NCBI GenBank assembly: GCA_025403435.1
Contig: CM046330.1
Location: forward strand, 19,242,239 to 19,306,238
Direction of reading: 5' to 3'
DNA length: 64,000 bases
Origin: Artocarpus heterophyllus
Taxonomy: Eukaryota > Streptophyta > Magnoliopsida > Rosales > Moraceae
The notes beneath the pieces were generated by a model. It made no database searches. It was not told where the DNA came from and was given only the letters and a program-made list of their open reading frames with translations. Below, one piece after another: positions 12,648 through 24,925 of the stretch (positions are counted from its first letter, which is position 1; every line of letters begins with the position of its first letter). Both the position numbers and the translations under genes were made by a program.

Positions 12648-13703
12648 ATGAGTCGTCCACAGGAACCACAAAGACCTTTCTTTCCTTTTGCAAATCCTTT
12701 CCGAATGATATCCTCCAAGGGTTCACAGCTCTCTCCGAAGCTGCTTCCATTGTTGAACGCTTTTGAGGAAACTTTGGCCGGGAGGATGATAAAGCTAGAC
12801 CCAATAAACAAGGGTGATGTTCTTAGCTTGTCATGGATGAAGTTAGCTTTGGATTCAATTTCTGAAACCTTTAATGACATAAAAATCCTCATGACTAAGC
12901 TTGAGCTTTCTGTTTGTGACTGGGATGATAAATGGATTGATGTGTACTTGGACGTCAGCTTGAAGTTGCTCGATATGTGCATCATTTTTAGTTCAGAGCT
13001 TTCACGTTTGAACCAGGGAAATCTCTTTCTTAAGTGCGCGTTGCATAATCTGGAGTCAACTTCTTCACAGCAGTTGTCAAAGGCCTGTTCTTCATTTGAT
13101 GGCTGGAGGAAACATATCAATACGAAGAATCCTAGGCTGAACAACTGCTGGACCATTTTAGACAGTCTTGTGGAATCCCTGGATCTTCCAAAGGTTAAGA
13201 ACTCTGCAAAAGGGAAGATTTTGAAGCGTGCTATGTATGGAGTTAAGGTAAAGATAGTGTTTGTTTATAGTGTTATTGCTGCTGTCTTTTCTGGTTCTGT
13301 AGATAAGCTGTTTGATTTGAGTGTTGGTGAGACATACTTGTGGGCGCAAGCTTTTAAGGACCTTCAGACTAATGTGAATGGGGAACTTAGAAATGCATCT
13401 TTGAGTGGGAGATCTATGGTGCTGAAAGAGCTGGAAGCTGTTGATGTTACTGTGAAGAGATTATATCCCACAGTCCAAGTAGGGGTCGCCTCTGAGCATG
13501 TGAAGGTCTTCCAGAGCTCTGTTACGGAGTTGCAAATGGTAGCTGAGAAATTCTCAACAGGACTAGATCTTGCTACAAAGGAAGTGGATGGCTTTTTTAA
13601 AATAGTGTTGTCTGGGCGGGACGCTATGCTTTCGACTCTAAGAGCTGATGGAGGTAAAGTTGAGCCAAAGCTATCGGGAAATGTAGGACAGATTGTGAGG
13701 TGA
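12648..13703 (+). CDS. BPS1: BYPASS1-like protein (BPS1 family), 351 aa
   Basis: This is a single uninterrupted coding exon that opens with MSRPQEPQRPFFPFANPFRM, the signature N-terminus of the plant BPS1/BYPASS family. It continues with ILSLSWMK-type and CDWDDKWIDVYLDVSLKLLD segments characteristic of that family. At 351 aa it is about the usual length (near 350). BPS1 proteins are plant-specific; in Arabidopsis, loss causes a root-derived signal that arrests shoot growth (established knowledge). The family has no known catalytic motif. A weakly hydrophobic stretch (VKIVFVYSVIAAVFSG, about residues 200-215) is the only membrane-like segment. The start is chosen because it is the first ATG after the leader-intron acceptor and matches the family N-terminus. 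No frameshift or stop is seen, and the frame looks functional. Other ORFs on the opposite strand here are shadows. Confidence 0.93.
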   Translation: MSRPQEPQRPFFPFANPFRMISSKGSQLSPKLLPLLNAFEETLAGRMIKLDPINKGDVLSLSWMKLALDSISETFNDIKILMTKLELSVCDWDDKWIDVYLDVSLKLLDMCIIFSSELSRLNQGNLFLKCALHNLESTSSQQLSKACSSFDGWRKHINTKNPRLNNCWTILDSLVESLDLPKVKNSAKGKILKRAMYGVKVKIVFVYSVIAAVFSGSVDKLFDLSVGETYLWAQAFKDLQTNVNGELRNASLSGRSMVLKELEAVDVTVKRLYPTVQVGVASEHVKVFQSSVTELQMVAEKFSTGLDLATKEVDGFFKIVLSGRDAMLSTLRADGGKVEPKLSGNVGQIVR

Positions 13704-14335
13704 ATTGCACTGGCTTTAATCTTCTCATGTACACAGAAGTTGTTAGGCATGGGGTTTTACTGTTTTCTTATGCTGGAAAGTATATCAGCTTCTATGGCTT
13801 ATAGTATTGGGTATGGTGTGAGTTGTAAGGTTAATTATATTGCAATTGTATTGTTCGATATGTGTATGCTGTACCTGAACTGGCTTCAATTTTTTGAAAA
13901 GGTCCTTGAGGTTTGGTGCAAAATGCAATCATCTTTTGTTTTTTGTTTTTTTGCAATTATAGAATCATTATGGGGTCCTAAACTTGTACTATACAGTCAG
14001 ACATCAAGAACTTATATCGTTTTATTCATTCTTAAACTAGAAACAAGTTTTTTTTTTCTTTTTTTTATTCATTCTAACAAGCATTTTCTCAAACAAGTTC
14101 TTAAACAAGTAGTTTAGCACTTGCATGAAGTGCTTGGAAACTAAGCATGTTATTTGTGTCTCTTCCAAGTAATATGAAGAAAGGAGTAAGTTGAGGACAA
14201 GAAAACAAAAGAACAAACTTTGTCCCGACAACATTTGGGTACATGCGTTGCAAGTATAGCGTATGCCTGATTTTCTTATATTATGTTACTTCCTTAACTT
14301 TCGGCTTCCGTTGCAACCTTGTTGGGACTTATAGT

Positions 14336-14590
14336 CATTGGGTGTTTAGGAAGTATAGTTAGAACAAATTTTTTAATTATCAAATAATGTAAAGTTCTTA
14401 CATGTTACAGTCAAAAGAAAAAAGTTATAGTCATGTTTGTTAAATACTTTATTAGTGGTTAAAATTATTACAGTATAAAATTTTCATAAATTTTCATATA
14501 CTACAAAACTAAAGTTTATTACATTATAAAACTTGCATATGTTTTAATGTTTTGGTTTTAACTTTTAAATACTCTAGAAAGTTTGCTCTC
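14336..14590. mobile_element. MITE-A-like copy
   Basis: The left end GGGTGTTTAGGAAG is followed by TATAGTTAGAAC and by the repeated core (TAAAGTTCTTACATGTTACAG). The right border is approximate. Confidence 0.45.
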
Positions 14591-15569
14591 AATTTGCATT
14601 ACAATGTGGGAATTCCTTCATGAGGCAGAACCCCACACGCGTCTCGTCATGCGGGGATATCCTTTAACAAACTGCCCTGCTCAAAGTTAGGTATAAACTC
14701 ACCTTAAAACTTGTTAGATAAATTGTTGTAACAAAACGTGAATGAAATGGTATGAACCTATTCAATGCAACAATAGTTTGGTAGATAAATTCAATGCCTT
14801 GCCGACAGAACCGTCCTAGTTCCTACGTTGCAAGTGATTAGATTAATCTGACGTGGTCATTTAACTTTCAGATATATATAAACAGAATTTTGTGATTAGG
14901 CAATAGGCAGATTTATAACTTGTACCACAATAGAATAACACCAGATTAAAATAATATGACAATTCAATGAATCTTATGAATATCTGATCCTTAAGAACTA
15001 TGTCCTGAATAATTTTTCACATTTTATCATATCCATATACGTTGAATCTTCAACAAATAACACTAATTGCGGGACTGGACTTGTCAAATTCTGCCATATA
15101 ATAATGAATTTTTCATTGTGAGTGGAACAAGAGTTGTGATGTTGATTGATACTAACAATTTTCTTGCATTCTTGTAAGCTATTGTTCCACCTCCGGTGCA
15201 TATCTGGGTGAACCATGCAGCAAAGATTATCCGACTTTCTGGTAATTACATTTTATTTCCACTTTTTCAAGTAAATCAAGTTTTCCAACTGTGTTTTATA
15301 GAGGGGAACAAAAAACATAGCAGATTACGTTAAATTCATATAATATCATCACAATGTACAATTTTCTTGAGAATCTTTAGCAAAAAATTTTAATAGCGAA
15401 ACACAAAGTTGTAAAGAAACCGTAGTCACACGAAATGAGTCTGTTGATAATAACAAATCAGCTTCCCCTTTTTTTTGAAAGACCAATAGTCGACTCCGGA
15501 ATTACGAAACCTACAGCTTAAGACTTTTCCATTTGATGTTTGGTGGGGCGGAAAATACAGCATATTGGC

Positions 15570-15632
15570 TCACATACACATACATGTTATTATACACACA
15601 TGCATACATATATATATATATATATATATATT
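15570..15632. repeat. CA/AT microsatellite
   Basis: Alternating ACAC and ACATACAT blocks run into an uninterrupted (AT)n run of about 24 bases. Confidence 0.85.
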
Positions 15633-16518
15633 CCACCAAAAATATGTTTGTGCACCATATATTATATGTTATATGTGTACATACATATGCCATATGTACA
15701 CATAAATAAAATATATATAATATGTATGTGTGTATGTAAAGAGCACCAAGCCAACGACCAAGGAAAACTAGTCATAGGCGAAAGTCTCGTCTCTTATCAA
15801 GCTCCCATCAGAGATTGTACGGCCAGAAATATTATTATTCTTCTTTGATTCTACAAAATTCCCATCTGGAAAAGTTCATAAAGGATTCTATTTTTTCTTG
15901 AGTCTTGAACATGTGTTTCAATTATTTTTATTTTTTTAATCATTTTTCATGGTCCAACACCATTACATCATATGGCTTTGACACTGCGTTTAGTTCAAGC
16001 AAGCAAGACTAGGCTTCTTTATTCGTTTGTTTTCTCTGTCCTTTGGATTTGGAAGTGGTGGTGGGTCAATATCCAATTGTGTTAAAGTCTCTGCAACAAC
16101 TTACATGTCTTGGTGGGGGCTTTTAGTTTTGGGAGAAGAGGACCACAAAAATACAAAGCTCTTCAAATTGATACTTATTTTTCATGGCGTTCGACAACCG
16201 TATTGCTCGGCACATGGAACATTTTTTTTTTTTTTTTTTGGTTTTGTGACACGGAAGTAAGTTGAAAGTAACATGGCAGTGCACCGCATTTTCTGAGTGT
16301 TATATTGAAATAAATTGAATGCTACATAAATGGAATAAGACGATGTTATAATGTTGAATGAGAAATATAACATATGTTAGACTGGTAAGCTAGACGAAAG
16401 ACCATTTCATTATGGCAAAGTCTTCAGTATATGTAAGAAGCTATTTACAGAGTGTATAAAATCATATAGTAATGTATTATTCTTTTTTTATAAAATCACA
16501 TAAAAAGGCAAGACTAAT

Positions 16519-16746
16519 TGTTGTGAGATTTGGTTATTGGGAAACTAACATCCTCAATTTCAGGATATGGTTATTGGGAACCTAGTATCCCTAATTTCAG
16601 GAATTATATTGTTGTACAACAATTTCCTAATTTGTATAGGTTTTTTTTTTTTTTTTCTTTTTACTATAGAGTTGTGTATTATAAAGCTCCTAGTTGGGAT
16701 TTTATTCAGTGAATTAAGAAAGATTTTCTCCCAAGCATTTGTGATG
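16519..16746 (+). repeat. 5' LTR, copia family 2
   Basis: It starts TGTTGTGAGATTTGG and is colinear with the 3' LTR. It contains two tandem copies of a ~40-bp unit around GGTTATTGGGAA. The terminal CA has decayed to TG. A divergent primer-binding site (GGGTACCAGAGTCC) follows at 16747. Confidence 0.88.
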
Positions 16747-17745
16747 GGGTACCAGAGTCCTAGGCTTTGTCCTGAGAAATCATACTGCAGTTTCTGTTTT
16801 TTGCTCTGTTTTTAGTCCCAAAATAGAGTATATTTCTCAGTGTTTATTCGCGTTCATTGCTGAAATTTCTTTGCCTTCTTTTTTTTTTTTTGGGTTCCTA
16901 TCACCGTGTGGCCTTCATTGCCACAATCCAACTGATTGCAGCCTTCATTGCTGCTTTCCTTTTTTGTTCCTTCCTTTAAGGCTCTTTACTGGAAAATTTT
17001 CTCTCTGCCCTCCCTTGAAACCAATCTTCCTCGGCCTTCCTTTGAATCCAAATTTCCTGGGTTTTTAATCCAAATTTATTCCCTGCCTTGCCGTCCATCT
17101 TCCTCTCAAAAATATGTCAACAACTATGTTTGAATCTACCGAAACCAGCCCCGCCGTAGATGTGTCTTCAATCGGAGAGTCCTGCTGTAGTTTCAACAGG
17201 AGATTTACAAAACATACAGGTTGAATGCAAAAAAGCTACTTGAAGTGATCGTAGTTGGTCCGTACTTTTTTGAAGGGTAAAGGCAAACTTTGTCGTTTGT
17301 TGGGCATGGGACCAAAGAGGAGGGATCCTAAATTCGACACCTGGCATGAGCAAGATTTGATGGTGACGTCGTGGCTGCAGAATTCAATGCTTCCGGAAAT
17401 CAGTGACATTTGTATGTTTCTCGATACAGCAACAGACCTACTCTAAGATTCATGATGCTGCACAAATCTATGAGATTAAGACGAAGATTTCGGCAATGAA
17501 ACAAGGATCGCAATCGGTTACGGAGTACTCTAATTTTTTGTAGGGTTTGTGGCAAGAGATGGATATCAGTGCATTCAGATGAGTTGCAGTCAAGATGCAT
17601 CCATTCTTAAAAGGTTTGTCAAAAAAGAATGCATGTATGATTTTCTTACAGGCCTTAACGTTGAGTTGATGCTGTGAGAATGCAGAACTTAGGAAAAGAG
17701 GATCTGCTTTCTTTGAATGAAACCATCTCTATAATTTGGTCGGAA

Positions 17746-17842
17746 TAGTTTACCTGCATAAAAAAACGTGTTTTTTTGTTTCAAAAAAAAAAAACTTTTA
17801 TCCAATTCAAAATTTTTTTTGTCCCTTTCGTCAAAATGTACC
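17746..17842 (-). mobile_element. 97-bp member of a dispersed poly-A/T repeat, inserted in copia-2 gag
   Basis: It breaks the gag reading and is flanked by a near-duplicate of the target (AATTTGGTCGGAA at 17733-17745, AATTCGGTCAGAA at 17843-17855). On the minus strand it reads TTTGACGAAAGGGACAAAA...AACACGTTTTTTTATGCAGG, matching larger copies at 23474-23752 and 45216-45490. Confidence 0.6.
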
Positions 17843-19164
17843 AATTCGGTCAGAAGAAGGGAGCAGAGGATTGATGCTTGAGACTCATATTGGTGACAGT
17901 TGTGCCCTCGTGGCAAAATCTGTTGTGCAAAAAATTTCAACCCCACTGAAACACATAGTAACCAGGCAGATATATTGAAGCAAGCTAAAACAGAGGGCAA
18001 ACACCGGACACTCCTGGGCTCTCTAACCAAGACTTTTTTTTTTTTTTTTTTCCAACTACTGCAAGAAACATCACAAATACAAAGGGATACATGCTGGAAG
18101 CTTCACGGTAGGCCTCCAACTAATCAAGGTGATCAGAATTTGGGAGAATGGGGACAAGCCTACATGGTCAGCAATGAAGGATGCAGCCCACCGAACCCAA
18201 TAATGGAGTTCAACGGGGAGGAACTCGAGAAGTTGAAGAATTTTTTAGGGACACTTGAAAAACTGGCTGCAGGTACATGCTCTTTGGCCTTTTCAGGTAA
18301 TTCATCCTCCTCTTATGTTGCTAATTTCTCAGATAAAATTTCTCCAAATATATAGGTAATTGATTTGGGAGCTACAGACCATATGACATTTTCCACTAAA
18401 CTGTTTACCTTATACATACCTTGCCTTAGTCATAGAAAAATAACCTTAGCAAATGGATCCATTACTACTGCCGCAGGTCCAGGAAACATTTTTGTAAACA
18501 ATTCACTCACTCTTAAAAATGTCCTGCGTCTTCCCAAACTTTGTGCAAACCTGATCTCAATCCAAAAACTCACTAATGATTCAGATTGCAATGTGTGCTT
18601 TTTCCTTTCTCATTGTATTTTTCAGGAACAGGGCACGAGGGGGACGATTGGATGTGCCAGTGAAAGAGATGGTCATTACTACCTAGATGAACACGGTGGA
18701 AGAACTAGAGTTGAGAATCCCTCTCCTACATCACTCTTTTCCAAGTCTGTTGTTTCCAATAGAGGTAAGATTTGGCTTTTTCAACGTTGTTTAGGTCATC
18801 CGTTATTTAGAGTTCTTAAAGTTATGTTTCCGTCCTTATTCAAGGGGTTGGTTCTTAAGAATTTTCATTGTAATAATTGTGAACTTGCTAAACACAAACA
18901 TGCTTTTGTTCAAATAAGTAATACAAAAACTTTTATTCCTTTCACTCTTATTCATAGTAACGTTTAGGGGCCATCTACGGTTCCAAATATTTCTGGTGCA
19001 AGGTAGTTTGTGTCGTATTGATGATTGTGCTCGTGTAACGTAGATATATCTCATGAAAAATAAGTCTGATATTAGCACAATTTTTCCCAACTTCTACAAC
19101 ATGGCCAAAACACAATTTGATGTGAGCATTAAAAGATTTCGTTCAGATAATGCAAAGGACTACT

Positions 19165-19204
19165 TCAATCAATTTCTCTCTCTCTCTCTCTCTCTTTTTT
19201 TTTT
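19165..19204 (+). repeat. CT microsatellite plus poly-T
   Basis: A run of TCTCTC dinucleotides is followed by ten T residues, inside the dead integrase of copia family 2. Confidence 0.85.
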
Positions 19205-21686
19205 GAAAAACAGGGAATTATTCATGAGTCTTCTTGTGTCATTATGCCTAAAAAAAACAGGGTAGCCGAACAAAAGAGCGGTCACTTCCTTGCTACCCCA
19301 AGAGTACTATTGTTCCATAAAAAGATCCCTAAATAGTATTGGGGAGAAGCAGTCCTAACTGCTACTCATCTTATAATAGACTTCTTACAAAGGTTCTTGA
19401 TTTTAAAAGTCTAGTGAAAATTCTTTCCAAACTTTAATACCTCCAACAATTTCACTCCTAGAATCTTTAGAAGTGTCACCTTTTTCTATGTTCATTCTTA
19501 ACATCAGGGAAAACTTGATCTACATGCTCTTAAGTGTGTCTTCATTGGGTATTCCTCTACACAAAACGGGTACAAGTGTTTTTATCCATCTACTAGAAAA
19601 GTCTTTGTTTATGCTGATGTTACTTTTGTCAAATCAAAGTCATACTTCCAAGAGTCCTATCTTCAGGGCGAGAAATTAAGTGAAGATAGAGAAAAAGACC
19701 TATTTTCCTTAAGTTTCCCTATCAATCCATATCTATGCCTATCCAGTCTGTGCCTATCAAGTCTGTCGAGTTTCAATCTATTCGCGTTGAGGTCCCAACT
19801 GAATCCATGTCTGTTGAGTCAGTCAAGTCACGTGGAATGATGCAGAGGAAAGGAAATCAAGACTTTACTTAACCACTACGTATCTATTCAAGGAGGAAAG
19901 TGCTAATCTCTCAAGCTATGCAAATCCAATCCCTATCTCGAGCTCTAGTTCAAAAATCTGAGTTCAACCTTGGACCTATCGAAGCCACCTTACAACCATC
20001 TAGTCCTATTGAACCAACCAATGAACCCAAGAAACAAAATGACCATGACCTACCCATTGCCCTCAGAAAGGGAACTAGAACCTATACAAAGCATCGCTTA
20101 TACTTGTTCATGTCCTATAAAAATCTATCCCAAAACCATAGAGCCTTGCTTAGCAGTCTCCATATAATTCCCATTCCGAGAAATCTATGTGAGGCATTAG
20201 GGATCAAGGAGTGGGAGAATGCCATGAAGCTAGAGATGGAAGTGTTGGAGACGAACAAGGCATGGGAGTTGGTCAAGTTACTGAAAGGGAAGAAATTGGT
20301 GGGATGCTGATGGTCTTTACTATCAAATATGGGTCTGATGGTTCATTAAAGAGATATAAGATGAGACTGGTGACCAAAGGATATACACAAACCTACGACA
20401 TAGACTACCTTGAGACGTTCACTCCTGTTGTGAAAATGAATACAGTTCAGGTCCTTTATCATTAATCGCCAATTTCGGGTAGAGTTTACAGCAGTTTGAT
20501 GTGAAGAATGCCTTCCTACATGGGCATCTTGAAGAGGAGATTTCTATGGAAGTTTCTCCTAGATTTGAGTCTAAAGGAGGAATGGTGTGCAAGTTGAAGA
20601 AAGCTTTATACGGTCTAAAACAATCTCTAAGAGCTTGATTCGGGAGATTTGCTAGGGTGATAATTACCTTAGGTTACAGACATAGCCAGGAAAATCACAC
20701 TTTGATTGTGAGACACTCAAAGGCAGGAGGAGTAACGGCATTGTTGGTGTATGTTGATGATACTATAGTGACTAGCAATGATATAGAAGATATAAAGAAT
20801 TTGACATCAAGGAGCTCGGAAGTTAAAGTATATCCTAGGTATTGAAGTAGCTTATTCTAAAAGGGTTTCTTCAAATCACAACAAAAATATGTGATTGATT
20901 TGTTGAAATAAGCTAGAAAACTGGGATGTAAACCGGTTAAGACACCTATTGAGTTTAATCATGGCCTTTGTGAAGCTCTAGAAGACACTACAGTAGACAA
21001 GAGTTCTTATCAGAGATTGGTAGGGAAATTGATCTAATTGGCACATACGAGACCGGCATCGCTTTTGCAGTTAAGTGTTGTTAGCCAATTTATACACAAT
21101 CCTAAAGAGATGCATCTCAAGGCCGTATATAGAATTCTCCAGTATCTAAAAGGTAACCCTGGAAGAGGACTTTTGTTTAAGAAAAGAGGAAGTTTGACTC
21201 TAGAGGCTTACACAGATACAGATTATGTTGGATCACTTAATTGACACAAGATCAACCTCAGGCTGTTGTACCTTTTTAGGAGGAAATCTTGTCACCTAGA
21301 GAGCAAGAAGCAAAGTATAGTAGCAAGATCAAATGCAGAGTTAGAATTCAGGTCAATGGTACTAGGAATGTGTGATTTGTTATGGTTGAAGATAATTCTA
21401 GATGATTTGAGAATAAACTAGGAAGGACCAATAAGATTGTACTATGATAACAAGTCAGCAATAAGTATCACTCACAATCCTGTACAACATGATCGGACGA
21501 AGCACATTGAAGTTGACAGGCACTTCATAAAGGAGGAATTGGACATTGGGTTAATTTATACTCCTCTTATCTCAACCAAAGATCAGTTAGATGATGCTCT
21601 TACAAAAGGGCTACCAAGCACCGTTTTCCAAGATATAATCAGCAAGCTTGAAATGGAAGATGTCCATTCACCAACTTGAGAGGGAG

Positions 21687-21924
21687 TGTTATCAGATGTG
21701 GTTATTGGGATACTAGTATCCCTAATTTTAGGATATGGTTATTGGGAAACTAGTATCCCTAATTTCAGGAATTATGTTGCTGTAAAATAGTTGCCTAATT
21801 TTAGGAATTAGTTTTCTGATTTGTATAGGTTTTTCTTTTAGTTATAAAGCTGTGTATTATAAAGCTCCTGGTTAAGATTCTATTCAGTGAATTAAGGAAG
21901 ATTTTCTCCCAACTATTTGTGACA
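21687..21924 (+). repeat. 3' LTR, copia family 2 (238 bp)
   Basis: It starts TGTTATCAGATG after the purine-rich GAGAGGGAG and ends TTGTGACA. The ~40-bp unit GATATGGTTATTGGG... is duplicated inside. It is followed by the target-site duplication CTAAT. Confidence 0.93.
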
Positions 21925-21929
21925 CTAAT

Positions 21930-22196
21930 GTAATTCAAACAAATATGAGAGTTTTAAAATCACATAGTAGTGTATGTTTTTAATATTAAAATCACGTCAA
22001 AAATACAAAACTAATATGATTAAAGATTTAGGTAAGACGCTCGAACTCTTTGTTAATAGGTCTTAAGTTTAAATAGTCTATAACTAGTACCTGCTCAACT
22101 CTCTGGCAATTTGGTCAATTGCTTATGGCCTCGCCAAGAGTCAAGGCTTAGGTCCCCAACCAACGATTTACCCTTTGTATTTACCCCTTTAATTGT

Positions 22197-22247
<51 letters not shown>

Positions 22248-22944
22248 TTTCCAAAAACAAAAACTAATATGTCGAAAATTTTAAAGAATGGAAAGTCACA
22301 GTAAATTCTCGGAAGTCGAAGTCGAAACAAAAATAGCCCAACTTTTGAACGTTGGCTGATTTATAACTGAACAAAAAAAATTTTGATTAATATGAGATGC
22401 TCTGTTGTTGCACTGCAACATTCCATATTTTAAATATCAAATCACTTTTTTCTGGACGTATTTTTTGCAGTAATTACCCTCCAACCTTTTTTCTTTTGTG
22501 TTGTCAAAATGACTTAATTATAGAACCATTAAGCTATCTCAATGGTAATATACTTCGATGGTCTACAATCAAGCTCAATGCCAAGAAGTCTTAGGGAATA
22601 TCAGAGAATTTTCTTAATTGTTCTTATCATGGAGATCTCTTGATATCCTCAAAAGCCTGGAGGGAAGTTAGCAATAAGAGGGAGTCAAAGAGGTCCTCAA
22701 ATTAGATACCTTGCTTATAACTAAAATACTTGATTCCATATTTTAATCATCCTCTTATCACTTTACTTTGTCATTTCTCCCTCTCATGATTATTTGTCTA
22801 ACTTGAATATCAGAGTATTTTTGTAGGTAAACCCCTGGCGCCACTCAAGAAGTAGAACATCATAGAATGGAGGAGCAAGTAGAGCAGCGTTAGTGCTGAG
22901 AAATCTACTCCAACAAAATCTAATTTATATATTTTTTTAAAGGT
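21930..22944. other. Spacer between copia 2 and the duplicated block
   Basis: It holds an (AT)n microsatellite followed by a long T run (22202-22252). No supported coding sequence. Confidence 0.6.
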
Positions 22945-23473
22945 TTAACTAATTTTTTAAATTAATTAAATGGTTTTGGTAAAGTTTTTGTTTAAGGTTG
23001 TACAATTGCTTTTGCTGCCTTGACTGTAAGATAATAAGAGCATGACATTTTGGGGTTTGGTAATGCAATTTTCTTTCTTGTCCTTATGTTTGGCAAAAAG
23101 TTGGTATATATTATAGTTTACTTTTGTATTCATCAATTTTGAAAAAAAGAAAGCTTATCTTCTAGAGAGCTCGTCTATAATGGTGTGGCCACCAAATATG
23201 ACCCCACTTGCTGATATTGCCGCGATCATTTTGGCGTATATAATCGTGATATCATAATATATCTACGTCATTTTTCTTTGTTATTTTTTCCTCTTTTTTT
23301 AGAGTTTAAAGAAATTTCCAAGGTTCTTGAAAATGGAGAATTTGTTAAAATGACAATCTTAAAATTTGAAATTAACAAAATAATTTCGTTTGTTTTTTTT
23401 TCCCTAAACAATTTTGCAATAGTAGTTTCGAGACTGTGCTAGATCGCCATAAAGTCGCGTAAGGTTGGAAGAA

Positions 23474-23752
23474 TTTGAAAAAAGGACAAAAAAAAATTCC
23501 TAAATGAAAAAATGATCTCTTTTTTTTCACAAAAAACACGTCTTTTTAGACAGGTAAATTGTTACAGTTTTTTTCAAAAAAAAGACGAAAATAACTGTAA
23601 CGAAGAGAAGAACCTCAACAGAGTGAAAGGAAAAAAAACTAGAATAGTCTTCATGCCAAAAAAAGTATTTTTTTTTTACATCAAAAAATTGTCCAAAAAT
23701 AAAGACCCATTTGTTTAAAATAATTTTTTTTTAAAGTCATTTTTTAAAATGT
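23474..23752 (+). repeat. Dispersed poly-A/T repeat copy
   Basis: It carries the segments AAAAAACACGTCTTTTTAGA and AAAAAAGACGAAAATAACTG in the same order and spacing as the copy at 45216-45490. It lies inside the 1.16-kb segment that only copy 1 of the duplication carries. Borders are approximate. Confidence 0.6.
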
Positions 23753-24727
23753 CCAGCAAGGTTGGTCTGAAGTCATTTGTATAAATTAAAAATTTTTGAA
23801 AAGTCATTTGCCAATAAAAATTTTTTTTAGTCTAATTTTACTAATGGCTCATGCAAAAGGTGAAGATTTATTAAAAAAAAAATAAAAAAGAAACAGAGAG
23901 AGAGAGTTGAGAAAAGAAGGAATTCAAAGCAAACCATTATGGATAGTGTAGGGTTCTCATTTGTCCGCGTAAGTTACATCAAGTAATGTTACATCCTAGA
24001 AAGTGGAAAGATTTTGTGGTTAGATTCTTTAATTATCTCGGAAAACAAAACAGAATAAAGGTACTTTTTTTTCCCCTCACTCGCAATTATGAATGTCTCA
24101 TCTTTTTACTAACGATGTAACCTCTAACTTTGAGCAACTGGGAACAGAATATTCAAGGAATAAATTCTTGAAAGTTGGATGAAAATGACATGCACCAATT
24201 GTCCTTTAAAATGAAGATATATCCCGCTTCTTAACACGCAACTTATGTATAGATACATATATTGTCGGAGAATAGAGGATATAACGGAGATTCAATTTCT
24301 AGAAGAAGAAAATGTGTTTGAGGCGTATATAAACTATTTTTTTAAAGGTTTTATTTGTTTTTATTTATTTAAGTTTACGAAAGAGTTTAACAGTAAATTA
24401 CCTTAAGATACAACAAACACTTGAACATAATATCTAACAACAATATTATGTTTCAGAACATCAAAAAAACTTTTAAAGTTTCTAGAGTTTAATAAATGAC
24501 AGAAGTGTTATTTAATGAATGGACATGACAGATTTAATCCATACAACCCTTTACATATAGTTCTTTTTTTTATTTATAACAGTATCTATTCATATATTGA
24601 TATAACTATTATAACGAATATATTTGTTGCTAATAGATGTTCAAGTTTGTATGAAAGTATACAACCAATTAATTCACCGATTTGGAACAACTCAAAAGAC
24701 ATAATTTTAACACATATTAGCTCAAAC

Positions 24728-24925
24728 GGGCGCTACAGTGCCAGCTTGTCAGTGCCGTGGCGTTGAATCCACTACACCAAATTTAGTGAAATCTGTCGGG
24801 CTCTGCAACGCTGCCCTTTGGGAGCTGCAATCTGTCGGGTGCTGTGACGCTGCCCTTTGGGAGCTGCCGGTGCTTGTATTTCTTAGCACCGTGGCTCAAT
24901 TTTGAGCGCCGTGACGCTCTGCGCT
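24728..24925. repeat. GC-rich degenerate palindrome island in duplication copy 1
   Basis: Units resembling GCGCTGCAGCGC or GCGCCGTGGCGC are centred near 24735, 24757, 24805, 24827, 24844, 24866, 24890 and 24910. Several steps are exactly 22 bp. A ~39-bp segment ending CTGCCCTTTGGGAGCTGC is tandemly duplicated (about 24790-24867). The counterpart in copy 2 is at about 31797-32001. Confidence 0.7.

Larger units (their letters stand above)
13704..16513. other. Spacer after BPS1
   Basis: The 3' UTR of BPS1 probably lies in the first few hundred bases. The rest is AT-rich. It holds a probable MITE-A copy (about 14336-14590), a CA/AT microsatellite (about 15570-15632) and a long T run near 16220. 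No supported gene is seen. Confidence 0.6.
17114..21679 (+). pseudogene. Copia gag-pol remains (family 2)
   Basis: The gag reading starts at ATG 17114 and is recognisable through LVRTFLKGKGKLCRLLG (about 17250) in several frames. A protease-like site DLGATDH is near 18365 and follows a TAG where tryptophan is expected; the serine of the usual DSGAT is replaced. GAG-pre-integrase and integrase remnants follow (CNNCELAKHKHAF, FRSDNAKDYFNQF). Reverse transcriptase shows GYTQTYDIDYLETFTPV near 20383 and an intact YVDD near 20750. RNase H ends the frame (YYDNKSAISITHNPV, 21440) with stop 21677-21679. Integrase is broken at 19165-19205 by a (CT)n plus poly-T tract. Non-functional. Confidence 0.88.
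16519..21924 (+). mobile_element. Ty1-copia element (family 2), complete outline but dead
   Basis: Two short LTRs (16519-16746 and 21687-21924) enclose a gag-pol remnant. A perfect 5-bp target-site duplication CTAAT (16514-16518 and 21925-21929) proves both ends. At 5.4 kb it is close to a full-size copia element. The coding region has many stops and frameshifts, an inserted 97-bp repeat in gag and a CT microsatellite in the integrase. Confidence 0.95.

Noticed and set aside
12530..13156. 208-aa frame on the minus strand
   Set aside because: It is the antisense shadow of the BPS1 coding exon and shows no family motif.
14998..15216. 72-aa minus-strand frame
   Set aside because: No recognisable homology, low-complexity surroundings and no exon structure.
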